Shown here: positions 1-5,289 of the stretch, piece by piece | Layout: the number at the start of each line of letters is the position of its first letter | How positions within the stretch are numbered: position 1 is the stretch's first letter | Translations under genes and position numbers: made by a program | Assembly: GCA_900770265.1 (NCBI GenBank) | Contig: CAAGJR010000232.1 | Coordinates: 1-5,759, forward strand | Reading direction: 5' to 3' | DNA: 5,759 bases | DNA from: an uncultured Acidaminococcus sp. | Lineage (GTDB): Bacteria; Bacillota; Negativicutes; Acidaminococcales; Acidaminococcaceae | Notes under the pieces: model-generated | Database searches by the model: none | Seen by the model: only the letters and a program-made list of their open reading frames with translations | Told to the model about the DNA's origin: nothing

Positions 1-8
1 AGCATCAT

Positions 9-14
9 CCTCCT
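9..14 (-). promoter_or_regulatory. Ribosome binding site of a gene starting beyond the left edge
   Basis: On the minus strand AGGAGG lies about 30 nt downstream of the riboswitch aptamer. Only 8 nt remain before the window edge, so the start codon probably falls just outside at about positions 0 to -2. The two ATG triplets at 8-6 and 5-3 are too close to the AGGAGG to be used with it. The target gene cannot be identified here. Members of this riboswitch class commonly precede potassium or amino-acid transporters and cell-wall hydrolases. Confidence 0.7.
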
Positions 15-37
15 AAATATAATAAACACATCCTCTC

Positions 38-141
38 GATTACGCCTACGAAGTTAGCTGCCGGGTGCGGGTCGAGATGCCCTATTCCGAAGAAATTAAC
101 CCCACTTTGGTTCCCCCGTTCACATTGCTGTGATTCGGCTT
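38..141 (-). ncRNA. c-di-AMP riboswitch aptamer (ydaO/yuaA class)
   Basis: A structured 5' leader on the minus strand carries the conserved blocks of the ydaO/yuaA class in the right order: GCCGAATC (139-132), GGGGGAACCA (117-108), TGGGGTTAAT (104-95), then GCACCCGGCAGCTAAC (68-53) running into TTCGTAGGC (52-44). Visible pairing includes P1 (GCC 139-137 with GGC 46-44), a CACA/TGTG hairpin closed by a GCAA tetraloop (132-121), and a TTC/GAA hairpin with a UUCG loop (94-85). The family binds two cyclic-di-AMP molecules and usually switches the downstream gene off when the ligand is abundant. No terminator hairpin with a U-run lies between the aptamer and the ribosome binding site. Control may therefore be on translation, or the expression platform may be atypical. 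The regulated gene is off the left edge. The class is recognised from memory of the consensus; outer boundaries are approximate. Confidence 0.9.
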
Positions 142-167
142 TTTTAAATTTAGTTTTGCCAGTTTTA

Positions 168-196
168 ATTATAACAATTCACTTATTCAATGTCTA
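168..196 (-). promoter_or_regulatory. Strong sigma-70/SigA-type promoter for the riboswitch leader
   Basis: TAGACA (196-191) and TATAAT (173-168) on the minus strand are separated by exactly 17 nt. A TG one base upstream of the -10 adds an extended -10 element. Transcription would start near 160-163, about 20-25 nt before the first conserved base of the riboswitch, so the aptamer is transcribed from its own start. The first three bases of the -35 are the TAG stop codon of the glycosyltransferase gene. The promoter therefore marks a new transcription unit beginning exactly at the end of the preceding gene. Confidence 0.85.
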
Positions 197-1135
197 TTGC
201 TTTGGGTCACTTTTCACGATATGTTCACGAATGATATACAAAGGTCTCTGCTTCACTTCGTCGAAGATCCGACCCACGTATTCGCCCACGATCCCAATGC
301 CGATGAGCTCCACGCCGCCCAGGAAGAACTCGGCGCAGGCCAGGGTGGTCCACCCCGGTACCGCATCCTGTTCCACATATTTCACATAAATGACATGGAT
401 CAGCAGCAGCAGGCTGCAGACTCCGGCCACGCATCCCACGTACAGGGCCAGGCGCAGCGGCACCCGGGAAAAGGCCGTGATGCCGTCCAGGGCGAACCGC
501 AGCATCTTCTTCAGGCTGAACTTGGAATGGCCGGCGAACCGGGGCGGCGCCACGAACTCGATGGTGGTGGTGCGGAACCCCAGGTTGTTCACCATGCCCC
601 GGATGAAACGGGCCCGTTCCCGGAACCGGTCCAGGGCGTCCACGGCCTTTCGGTCCATGAGCCGGAAATCGCTGCCTCCGGGGGTGATGCGCACCTCGCT
701 CATGGAGTTGATCAGCTTGTAATATAAGCGGGAGGTTATGTTCTTGAACCAGGTGGCGTCCTCCGTGGCCTTGCGCACGGTCTGGACGATCTCGTACCCC
801 TGTTCCCATTTTTCCAGCAGCTGGGGGATCATCTCCGGCGGATGCTGCAGGTCCCCGTCCATGGAGATCACCGCATCCCCGGTGGCCTGGTCCAGCCCGC
901 AGGTCAGCGCCAGCTGGTGGCCGAAGTTCCGGGAGAACACATACCCCTGCACATGGGGGTCCTTGTCAGCCAGTTCCCGCACCAGCTGGGACGTATGGTC
1001 TTTCGAACCATCATCAATGAACAGGATTTCGTAGTCATACGGCAAAGGCGCCATTACTTTCGTAAGGCGCCTGTGGAACTCGTGGATATTCTCCTCTTCA
1101 TTGAAGACGGGCACTACAAAAGAAACTTTCTTCAT
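194..1135 (-). CDS. Family 2 glycosyltransferase, polyprenol-phosphate sugar type (GtrB/ArnC/DPM1-like)
   Basis: The 313-residue protein has a cytoplasmic GT-A domain followed by two membrane segments. Visible motifs are VVPVFNEEENI (7-17), DDGS (41-44), the metal-binding DGD within SMDGDLQHPPE (91-101), GGSDFRLMDR (153-162), and a basic AGHSKFSLKKM segment (201-211) that precedes the membrane part. Hydrophobic segments lie at about 228-250 and 265-287. They are followed by GEYVGRIFDEVKQRPLY (284-300), a typical tail of bactoprenol glucosyltransferases. The family moves a sugar from a nucleotide donor to undecaprenyl phosphate at the inner face of the membrane, for decoration of cell-surface glycans. 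The exact sugar cannot be read from sequence. No GtrA-type flippase or other glycan gene is visible nearby. The ATG at 1135 lies 21 nt after the trxA stop, with GAAGGG 10 nt upstream as a weak ribosome binding site, so it is probably translated from a trxA-containing message. Confidence 0.9.
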   Translation of the reverse strand: MKKVSFVVPVFNEEENIHEFHRRLTKVMAPLPYDYEILFIDDGSKDHTSQLVRELADKDPHVQGYVFSRNFGHQLALTCGLDQATGDAVISMDGDLQHPPEMIPQLLEKWEQGYEIVQTVRKATEDATWFKNITSRLYYKLINSMSEVRITPGGSDFRLMDRKAVDALDRFRERARFIRGMVNNLGFRTTTIEFVAPPRFAGHSKFSLKKMLRFALDGITAFSRVPLRLALYVGCVAGVCSLLLLIHVIYVKYVEQDAVPGWTTLACAEFFLGGVELIGIGIVGEYVGRIFDEVKQRPLYIIREHIVKSDPKQ

Positions 1136-1156
1136 GCAACGTCTTCCCTTCTACAA

Positions 1157-1474
1157 TTATAACGCTTTCAGTGCCTGTTCGTACACGCTCTTGGGCTGCA
1201 CACCCACGAACCGCTGTACTTCCTTGCCGGCCTTGAACAGCACCACCGTCGGGATGGCTGCCACATTGAACCGCAGGGCGATGTCCGGCACCTGATCCAC
1301 GTCCAGTTTGGCGAACTGCACTTCCGCATGTTCACCCGCCAGTTCTTCGATGACCGGCGCCACCATACGGCACGGACCGCACCAGGTGGCCCAGAAGTCC
1401 ACCAGCACCGGTTTTTCGCTGTTTTGCACCAGCTTTTCGAAGCCGGCTGCATCACCGATCTGAATCATATCCAT
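1157..1474 (-). CDS. trxA: Thioredoxin
   Basis: A 105-residue classic thioredoxin, the usual length for the family. It shows the redox motif WCGPC (31-35), the buried Asp26 in VDFWATW, the cis-proline in AIPT (Pro75), and the FKAGKEVQRFVG segment before the last helix. It is a cytoplasmic disulfide reductase that supplies electrons to enzymes such as ribonucleotide reductase and repairs oxidised proteins; it is normally recharged by thioredoxin reductase, which is not in this window. The start at 1474 is preceded by GGAGGAGG (1489-1482 region) about 6 nt upstream, a strong ribosome binding site. A second Met two codons later (1468) is less well placed. The gene starts 46 nt after the end of rnpB. 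No terminator or clear promoter is visible between them, so read-through from the rnpB promoter is likely. Confidence 0.97.
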   Translation of the reverse strand: MDMIQIGDAAGFEKLVQNSEKPVLVDFWATWCGPCRMVAPVIEELAGEHAEVQFAKLDVDQVPDIALRFNVAAIPTVVLFKAGKEVQRFVGVQPKSVYEQALKAL

Positions 1475-1520
1475 TGTATCTCCTCCTCCACGCCAAAACG
1501 CAAGGTTTTAAAAGCAAAGG

Positions 1521-1865
1521 TTGTGAGTGCCCGGTAAGCCGAGTTCTGTTAGTGATAATCATTTATCTAGTCCTGCCGTTGCCGACAGGCTCAAGCGACG
1601 CTACCCGGAAGGATCAGCGGGCCGCTTCATCCCTTCCCTATTTGGTCTTACTCCGGATGGGGTTTACCAAGCCGACCAATCACTTGGCCGCTGGTGCGCT
1701 CTTACCGCACCGTTTCATCCTTACCGGCCGGAGCCGGCGGTTTGTTTTCTGTGGCACTTTCCTTAGGGTCGCCCCCACTGGACGTTATCCAGCATCCTGC
1801 CCTGCGGAGCTCGGACTTTCCTCATCAGCCGAAAGGCTGCCGCGATTATCTTTCCGCACTCACAA
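1521..1865 (-). ncRNA. rnpB: RNase P RNA, bacterial class A
   Basis: This is the catalytic RNA that removes 5' leaders from precursor tRNAs, working with the small protein RnpA (not in this window). The ends are set by the P1 helix: TTGTGAGTGC at the 5' end (1865-1856) pairs perfectly with GCACTCACAA at the 3' end (1530-1521), giving about 345 nt. Conserved elements are present in order: GAGGAAAGTCCG (1823-1812), GGGCAGGATGCTGG, the ACAGAAA region, GGTAAACC of loop L15 (1668-1661) that contacts the tRNA CCA end, AGATAAATGA (1568-1559), and ACAGAACTCGGCTTAC (1549-1534). Class A rather than Bacillus class B is judged from the L15/P16-P17 region. A promoter sits immediately upstream, with its start expected at the first P1 bases. 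No terminator with a T-run follows the 3' end. Confidence 0.97.
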
Positions 1866-1871
1866 TACTGA

Positions 1872-1901
1872 ATGATACCATAGAAAGGCTGTTTTCGTCA
1901 A
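1872..1901 (-). promoter_or_regulatory. Promoter of rnpB
   Basis: On the minus strand TTGACG (1901-1896) and TATCAT (1877-1872) are separated by 18 nt, with TG one base upstream of the -10 as an extended element. The distance from the -10 to the start of the P1 helix at 1865 is 6 nt, which matches a transcription start at the mature 5' end of RNase P RNA. The -35 hexamer contains the TGA stop codon of the upstream exoribonuclease gene (1900-1898). Confidence 0.75.
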
Positions 1902-2821
1902 ACCTTCCACAGGTACCGCTGTAACATTTTGTCGTATTCCCAGCTTTCGGGCCGCTCCTTTTCGTGGAACTGGTTCATGATGGAATCCACTTCGTCGGCG
2001 TAGTGCACGATGAAAGCTTCCTTCGTGGCGCACACGATGGGAGACCCCTTGTCCTGGTCCCCATGGTGGCTCAAAATGATGTGGAGCAGCTGTTCCCGCC
2101 TGGCCGCCGGCAGTTCCGGGATGCGCCGGGCCATCCGGTCCACGGCCATGGCCCCGATGGAGATGTGCCCCATGAGCCGGCCTTCCGTGGTATAGGGAAA
2201 GCCCAGGTCCGCGGAGATCTCCCGCAGCTTGCCGATGTCGTGGAGCAGCGCCCCGGCGATCACCAGGTCCTGGTCCACGTTGCCGATGGCGCCGCACATG
2301 GCCACCGCCAGACGGGTGACGCACACCGTATGGTGCAGCAGGCCGCCCACATAGGCGTGGTGCAGCCGCATGCCCGCCGGGTTCCGCACGAACCGTTTCC
2401 AGACTTCGCCGGCAAACATGCTTTCCACCAGCTTCCGCAGGGCATCATCATGGATGCGCCCCACGAACGTATGGAATTCTTCCTCGTACTTTTCCAGGTC
2501 GATGTGGCCGCTGGGCAGCAGGCACGAAAGGTCAGTCCCTTCCGGCACGGACTGCACCTGGTGCACGATCACCTGGTAGGCCATGGTGTTGGAGTACTTG
2601 TTCAGGTCCACCTTGCCCCCGATCAGGTAGGGCGAAGGCTGCTCCATGGCCCGCAGCCGGCCGATGGGACCAGCTTCGAAACAGATGAAGGGGATGCAGC
2701 CGCTGTTGTCTTCCAGCAGGCCTTTGGCATAGGGCTTGCCATTGGAGGACGTGCCCACCTTTTGGAGTCGCACCAGACAGGGCTGTTCCATGGCATTCCC
2801 CAACTGCAAATCCTTGATCAT
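1898..2821 (-). CDS. 3'-5' exoribonuclease of the YhaM family (OB-fold plus HD domain)
   Basis: The 307-residue protein matches the two-domain layout and length of B. subtilis YhaM (about 314 residues), which trims RNA from the 3' end. An N-terminal OB-like nucleic-acid-binding segment (about 1-95, with SSNGKPYAKGLLEDNSGCI near 25-43) precedes an HD hydrolase domain. HD-domain residues are visible: LHHAYVGGLLHHT (153-165, likely ligand His164), GALLHDIGKL (His194-Asp195), MGHISIG (His219), SHHG (His252-His253), and Asp276 in HYADEVDS. The start at 2821 matches the start of the OB domain. AAGGGAG (2838-2832), overlapping the upstream stop codon, gives a spacing of 10 nt. A closer GGAGG leaves only 1 nt and cannot serve this ATG well. 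The gap to the nif3-family gene is 15 nt, so co-translation is likely. The family assignment rests on overall architecture. A nucleotide phosphohydrolase role cannot be excluded from sequence alone. Confidence 0.9.
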   Translation of the reverse strand: MIKDLQLGNAMEQPCLVRLQKVGTSSNGKPYAKGLLEDNSGCIPFICFEAGPIGRLRAMEQPSPYLIGGKVDLNKYSNTMAYQVIVHQVQSVPEGTDLSCLLPSGHIDLEKYEEEFHTFVGRIHDDALRKLVESMFAGEVWKRFVRNPAGMRLHHAYVGGLLHHTVCVTRLAVAMCGAIGNVDQDLVIAGALLHDIGKLREISADLGFPYTTEGRLMGHISIGAMAVDRMARRIPELPAARREQLLHIILSHHGDQDKGSPIVCATKEAFIVHYADEVDSIMNQFHEKERPESWEYDKMLQRYLWKV

Positions 2822-2836
2822 TCCTCCATCGCTCCC

Positions 2837-3661
2837 TTACACCGTTTGCAGGATCCGCTGTTCTTCGGCGCGGACCACTTCAAAATGACGGCCGGTTTCT
2901 TCGCACCAGGCGTTCAGCACGGCTTCCAGCTTGTTCACCACCGGGGATTCCGTCAGCTGGTGGGTGCCGTCCACGATGTTCAGCCCCAGGTCCAGGGCCT
3001 TCTGGGCCACATGGTACTTCAGGTCGCCGGTCACCAGGGTATCGGCCCCGGCGGCCAGGGCGTCTTCCATGAAGTCAGCCCCGCTGCCGCCCACGACGGC
3101 CACTTTGTACACCGGTTCTTCGCCGCCGGCAAAGGTCAGGTGTTCCGCACCCAGGTCTTCCTTCACCTTTTCAGCAAAGTCCTTCAGGTCCATGGGAGCA
3201 TCCAGTACCCCGATGCGGGCCAGGCCCTGTTCCGGGCAGTCCTTGCGGGGGATCTCCGTGACGTCATCCAGGCCAAGCCGGGCTGCCAGCACGTCGTTCA
3301 CGCCGCCCTTGGCCGCATCCAGGTTCGTGTGGGCCGCATACAGGGCGATGTCGTGTTTGATCAGCTCGTACAGCACTTCCATCTTCGTGTCCGTCACCGC
3401 CAGGGTCTTGGGCAGCTTGAAGTAGTAGGGATGGTGGGTGATGATGATGTCACATTCCTGTTCGATGGCCTGTTCCGCCACTTCCGTGGACAGGTCCAGG
3501 GCCACCATGATCTTGTGCACGTGCTGGCCCAGATGGCCCAGCAGCAGGCCGGGGTTGTCCCAGCTTTCCGCATATTGGACGGGAGCGATCTCGTTCATGA
3601 ACAGGCAGATGTCCGTGACGGTGGTCTCTTTCAATTCTTTTTCTTCTTTATTTTCTTCCAT
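2837..3661 (-). CDS. Nif3-family dinuclear metal protein (YqfO/YbgI-like, short form)
   Basis: The 274-residue protein belongs to the Nif3 family, often labelled GTP cyclohydrolase I type 2 homolog; its true reaction is not settled. Motifs are ESWDNPGLLLG (32-42), ITHHPYYF (74-81, metal ligands His76/His77), HTNLDAAKGGVND (111-123, Asp115), VVGGSGADFMEDALAAGADTLVTGDLKYHVAQ (189-220), and DGTHQLTE (231-238, His234 and Glu238). About 70 residues between the two halves are all that separates the metal motifs. The roughly 100-residue inserted domain of the longer B. subtilis YqfO is therefore absent. The chosen ATG at 3661 has GGAGG 9 nt upstream (3675-3671) and overlaps the end of trmK by 14 nt. 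A longer reading frame runs up to 3772, but its first 37 residues lie inside trmK and look nothing like the family. The N-terminus (about 1-13) is unusually Glu/Lys rich. Pairing with trmK is a conserved Firmicutes arrangement. Confidence 0.93.
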   Translation of the reverse strand: MEENKEEKELKETTVTDICLFMNEIAPVQYAESWDNPGLLLGHLGQHVHKIMVALDLSTEVAEQAIEQECDIIITHHPYYFKLPKTLAVTDTKMEVLYELIKHDIALYAAHTNLDAAKGGVNDVLAARLGLDDVTEIPRKDCPEQGLARIGVLDAPMDLKDFAEKVKEDLGAEHLTFAGGEEPVYKVAVVGGSGADFMEDALAAGADTLVTGDLKYHVAQKALDLGLNIVDGTHQLTESPVVNKLEAVLNAWCEETGRHFEVVRAEEQRILQTV

Positions 3662-4346
3662 TCTCCAATGCCTCCAGTTGTTCCAGAATGGTTTCATACG
3701 TTTGGTAACGGTCGCTGGCCCTGGCCCGGGGGCTTTTGTCCATCTGCTCCAGCAGGTGGCGGTACTTGGCACAGCGCTCTTCCAGCAGTTTCGGCAGCAG
3801 GGGGTGGTTTTGGCGCACCAGGTCGTCCCCCACTTCCCAGCAGCTGCCCGGGTAGGTCCAGCCGGGCTGGGGCGAAAGGTGCAGCAGCTCGTACAGCCGG
3901 CCGCCCTCCTCCGCCAGGTCTTCCTTCACGATGGCCCAGCCGTTATCTTCCGCCCAGTGGCGCAGCCGGTCGCTGTCGCTCATGGGCTGCAGGATCAGGT
4001 GCCGGAACGCCGGGTGCTGCCATACCTCCGGGGATTCCCGCAGGATCTGCAGCATGGTCTCGGCGCCCATACCGGCCATGACGGCCGCTTCCACCTCGCC
4101 GGGCCGGACCACGGTGAGCCCGCTGCCCTGACGCACAGAAATCCGGTCTTCCAGGTGGAAAGACCGGACCGTATGCCGGGCGGCGTCACAGGGCCCCGGT
4201 ACCACATCCCCGGCAATGGCGTTTTGGATGGTGCCCTGCTGCAGCAGCAGCACCGGCAGGTAGGCGTGGTCCGTGCCCACGTCCACCAGGGTATGGCAGA
4301 CGGGCACCAGAGCCGCCACCGCTTCCAATCGAGGTCCGAAATTCAT
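3648..4346 (-). CDS. trmK: tRNA (adenine-22-N1)-methyltransferase
   Basis: The 232-residue protein matches TrmK, which methylates N1 of adenosine 22 in the D-loop region of bacterial tRNAs using S-adenosylmethionine. A Rossmann-type fold is shown by motif I DVGTDHAYLP (22-31), AGDV (45-48), GSGL (74-77), AGMGAETM (91-98) and HLILQPM (116-122). A helical C-terminal region (about 180-232) ends in a Glu/Leu-rich helix. Length and motif order agree with the B. subtilis enzyme. The ATG at 4346 has AAGGAG (4359-4354) 7 nt upstream. The last codons overlap the start of the nif3-family gene, indicating translational coupling. The ribosome binding site sits only 5 bp inside the flank of an inverted-repeat element that separates trmK from the upstream kinase-like gene. 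No convincing promoter is seen in that 203-bp gap. Confidence 0.95.
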   Translation of the reverse strand: MNFGPRLEAVAALVPVCHTLVDVGTDHAYLPVLLLQQGTIQNAIAGDVVPGPCDAARHTVRSFHLEDRISVRQGSGLTVVRPGEVEAAVMAGMGAETMLQILRESPEVWQHPAFRHLILQPMSDSDRLRHWAEDNGWAIVKEDLAEEGGRLYELLHLSPQPGWTYPGSCWEVGDDLVRQNHPLLPKLLEERCAKYRHLLEQMDKSPRARASDRYQTYETILEQLEALENGRK

Positions 4347-4353
4347 GGTTATA

Positions 4354-4359
4354 CTCCTT
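4354..4359 (-). promoter_or_regulatory. Ribosome binding site of trmK, next to the repeat element
   Basis: AAGGAG on the minus strand is spaced 7 nt from the trmK ATG. It lies 5 bp from the end of the inverted-repeat element that begins at 4365. The terminal hairpin of that element would therefore form directly upstream of it in the mRNA. Confidence 0.8.
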
Positions 4360-4364
4360 ATTTA

Positions 4365-4529
4365 TTGTCCTTCCCTGAAAGGGAAGGGGGACCAGCCGAA
4401 TGGCTGGTGGATAGGTTTTTACGTCAAACGTTCGATGGTAAAACCCCCTACCCGCAAGCGGGCCCTTTCCCCCTTTCAGGGGGACACAGAAAAGAAACAG
4501 CCAGGCCTTTCCCTTTCAGGGAAGGACAA
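4365..4529. repeat. MITE-like palindromic element with 21-bp perfect terminal inverted repeats
   Basis: A 165-bp non-coding block between the kinase-like gene and trmK begins with TTGTCCTTCCCTGAAAGG and ends with its exact inverse; 21 bp match perfectly at 4365-4385 and 4509-4529. Each end can fold on itself (left end CCTTCCC-TGAAA-GGGAAGG). Between them lie further hairpins: ACCAGCC-GAAT-GGCTGGT (4391-4408), a GGTTTTTAC/GTAAAACC stem with one bulged base (4414-4422 with 4438-4445), CCCGC-AA-GCGGG (4451-4462), and CCCCC-TTTCA-GGGGG (4469-4483). No open frame of note, no T-run and no clear target-site duplication are seen. The form fits a small non-autonomous mobile repeat or an intergenic palindromic repeat family, but copy number cannot be judged from one window. 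In a transcript it could act as an mRNA-stabilising or processing structure within the operon. Confidence 0.75.
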
Positions 4530-4549
4530 ATCAATTGCAGAACAGCCCC

Positions 4550-5272
4550 CTACTCTCTCTCCATAATGTATCTTCGTGCGTCGTCCAGGCTGTTTACGTC
4601 GCGCCAGCCGAACCGCCGCAGCTTTTCGCAGAAGGCGAAGGCCTTCTTGTGGTCGCAGATCAGCTTCTGGGCCTGGCGCACCATTTCCCGTCCGATGGGG
4701 CTGTTGCAGTAGGCCCCCATGGCCGCGTCCAGGAGCTCCCGGTCCTTCCACCGCTCCCGAAAGCAGCTGTGGATGAACAGGATCAGGTCGATGGCCCGGG
4801 GGTCGGCGGTGACGAACCGCTTCTCATTTTCCCAGTCCAGGAATGTGATCTTGTCCGCTTCCTTGTCGTAGGCGATGTCCCGCAGGGCCGGGCGCCCGTG
4901 GTGCAGCCCCATCTGATGGAGCCGGGCCAGGGCCTCCCCCGCCTTGGCGAACGCCTTTACCCGGCAGTCCGCCCAGGGGGCTTCCTTGGCCACGCCCTGC
5001 AGCGTCTTGCCCACGGCCTTCATGACGAAATAATCGTCCTGCAGCAGCACGATTTCCGGTGCCAGGGGAAAATACTGGTTCACCGTACTGATTTTATACA
5101 CCTCGCACCAGAACGCCGCCTCCACGCTGTTCTTGGCAAAGGCGTTCCGGTGGTTCGACACTTTCCGCTTGATGAACAGAGCCTGGTCCTGATACAGAAG
5201 GGGCAGCACCCGCTTCTGAGGCTGCAGGGCAATGGCCTTGTCCGCGGCCTGTTTCAAATCCAGATCGATCAT
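4550..5272 (-). CDS. Putative protein-kinase-fold (Kdo/WaaP/BUD32-like) protein, unknown substrate
   Basis: The 240-residue protein has the layout of a small atypical kinase. It shows a candidate ATP-binding lysine in LFIKRK (Lys35 or Lys37), a helix-C glutamate candidate (Glu51), a central EALARLHQMGLHHG segment, the loop HGRPALRDI (125-133) and FLDWENE (144-150), which resembles the metal-binding DFE/DFG motif (Asp146). Compared with the usual HGD(L)xxxNI loop of lipopolysaccharide and BUD32-type kinases, spacing is identical. The catalytic Asp position holds Arg127 and the Asn position holds Asp132. It may therefore be a family variant or a pseudokinase. The ATG at 5272 has GGAAGGG 10 nt upstream, directly after the ptsI stop codon (17-nt gap), so it is very probably expressed with ptsI. 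No membrane segment or signal peptide is seen. Family membership is inferred from motif spacing; the substrate is unknown, with a lipid A/Kdo sugar or a protein as possibilities. Confidence 0.6.
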   Translation of the reverse strand: MIDLDLKQAADKAIALQPQKRVLPLLYQDQALFIKRKVSNHRNAFAKNSVEAAFWCEVYKISTVNQYFPLAPEIVLLQDDYFVMKAVGKTLQGVAKEAPWADCRVKAFAKAGEALARLHQMGLHHGRPALRDIAYDKEADKITFLDWENEKRFVTADPRAIDLILFIHSCFRERWKDRELLDAAMGAYCNSPIGREMVRQAQKLICDHKKAFAFCEKLRRFGWRDVNSLDDARRYIMERE

Positions 5273-5289
5273 ACTTTCGTAACCCTTCC

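Noticed and set aside
121..146. A possible plus-strand terminator (CACA-TTGC-TGTG followed by a T-run)
   Set aside because: The stem is only 4 bp and separated from the T-run; on the other strand it is a hairpin of the c-di-AMP aptamer, and no plus-strand gene ends here.
1474..1924. Overlapping plus-strand open frames of 76-133 codons
   Set aside because: They are antisense to RNase P RNA, whose conserved blocks and P1 pairing are unambiguous.
3662..3772. A longer Nif3 protein starting at 3772
   Set aside because: The extra 37 residues are encoded inside trmK in another frame and look like out-of-frame translation; the ATG at 3661 has a well-spaced GGAGG.
1964..4081. A 705-codon open frame on the plus strand
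   Set aside because: It runs antisense through the exoribonuclease, Nif3 and trmK genes, all with clear family motifs. Its translation is a low-complexity mix rich in His, Gly, Val, Gln and Pro with no recognisable domain. GC-rich codon bias of the real genes explains the lack of stops.
4365..4529. Intrinsic terminators within the hairpin-rich gap
   Set aside because: None of the GC-rich hairpins is followed by a T-run on either strand, so the repeat reading is preferred. Structure-dependent attenuation is still possible.
4365..4529. A CRISPR array
   Set aside because: The repeated arms are inverted and unevenly spaced, and no direct repeats with regular spacers are present anywhere in the window.
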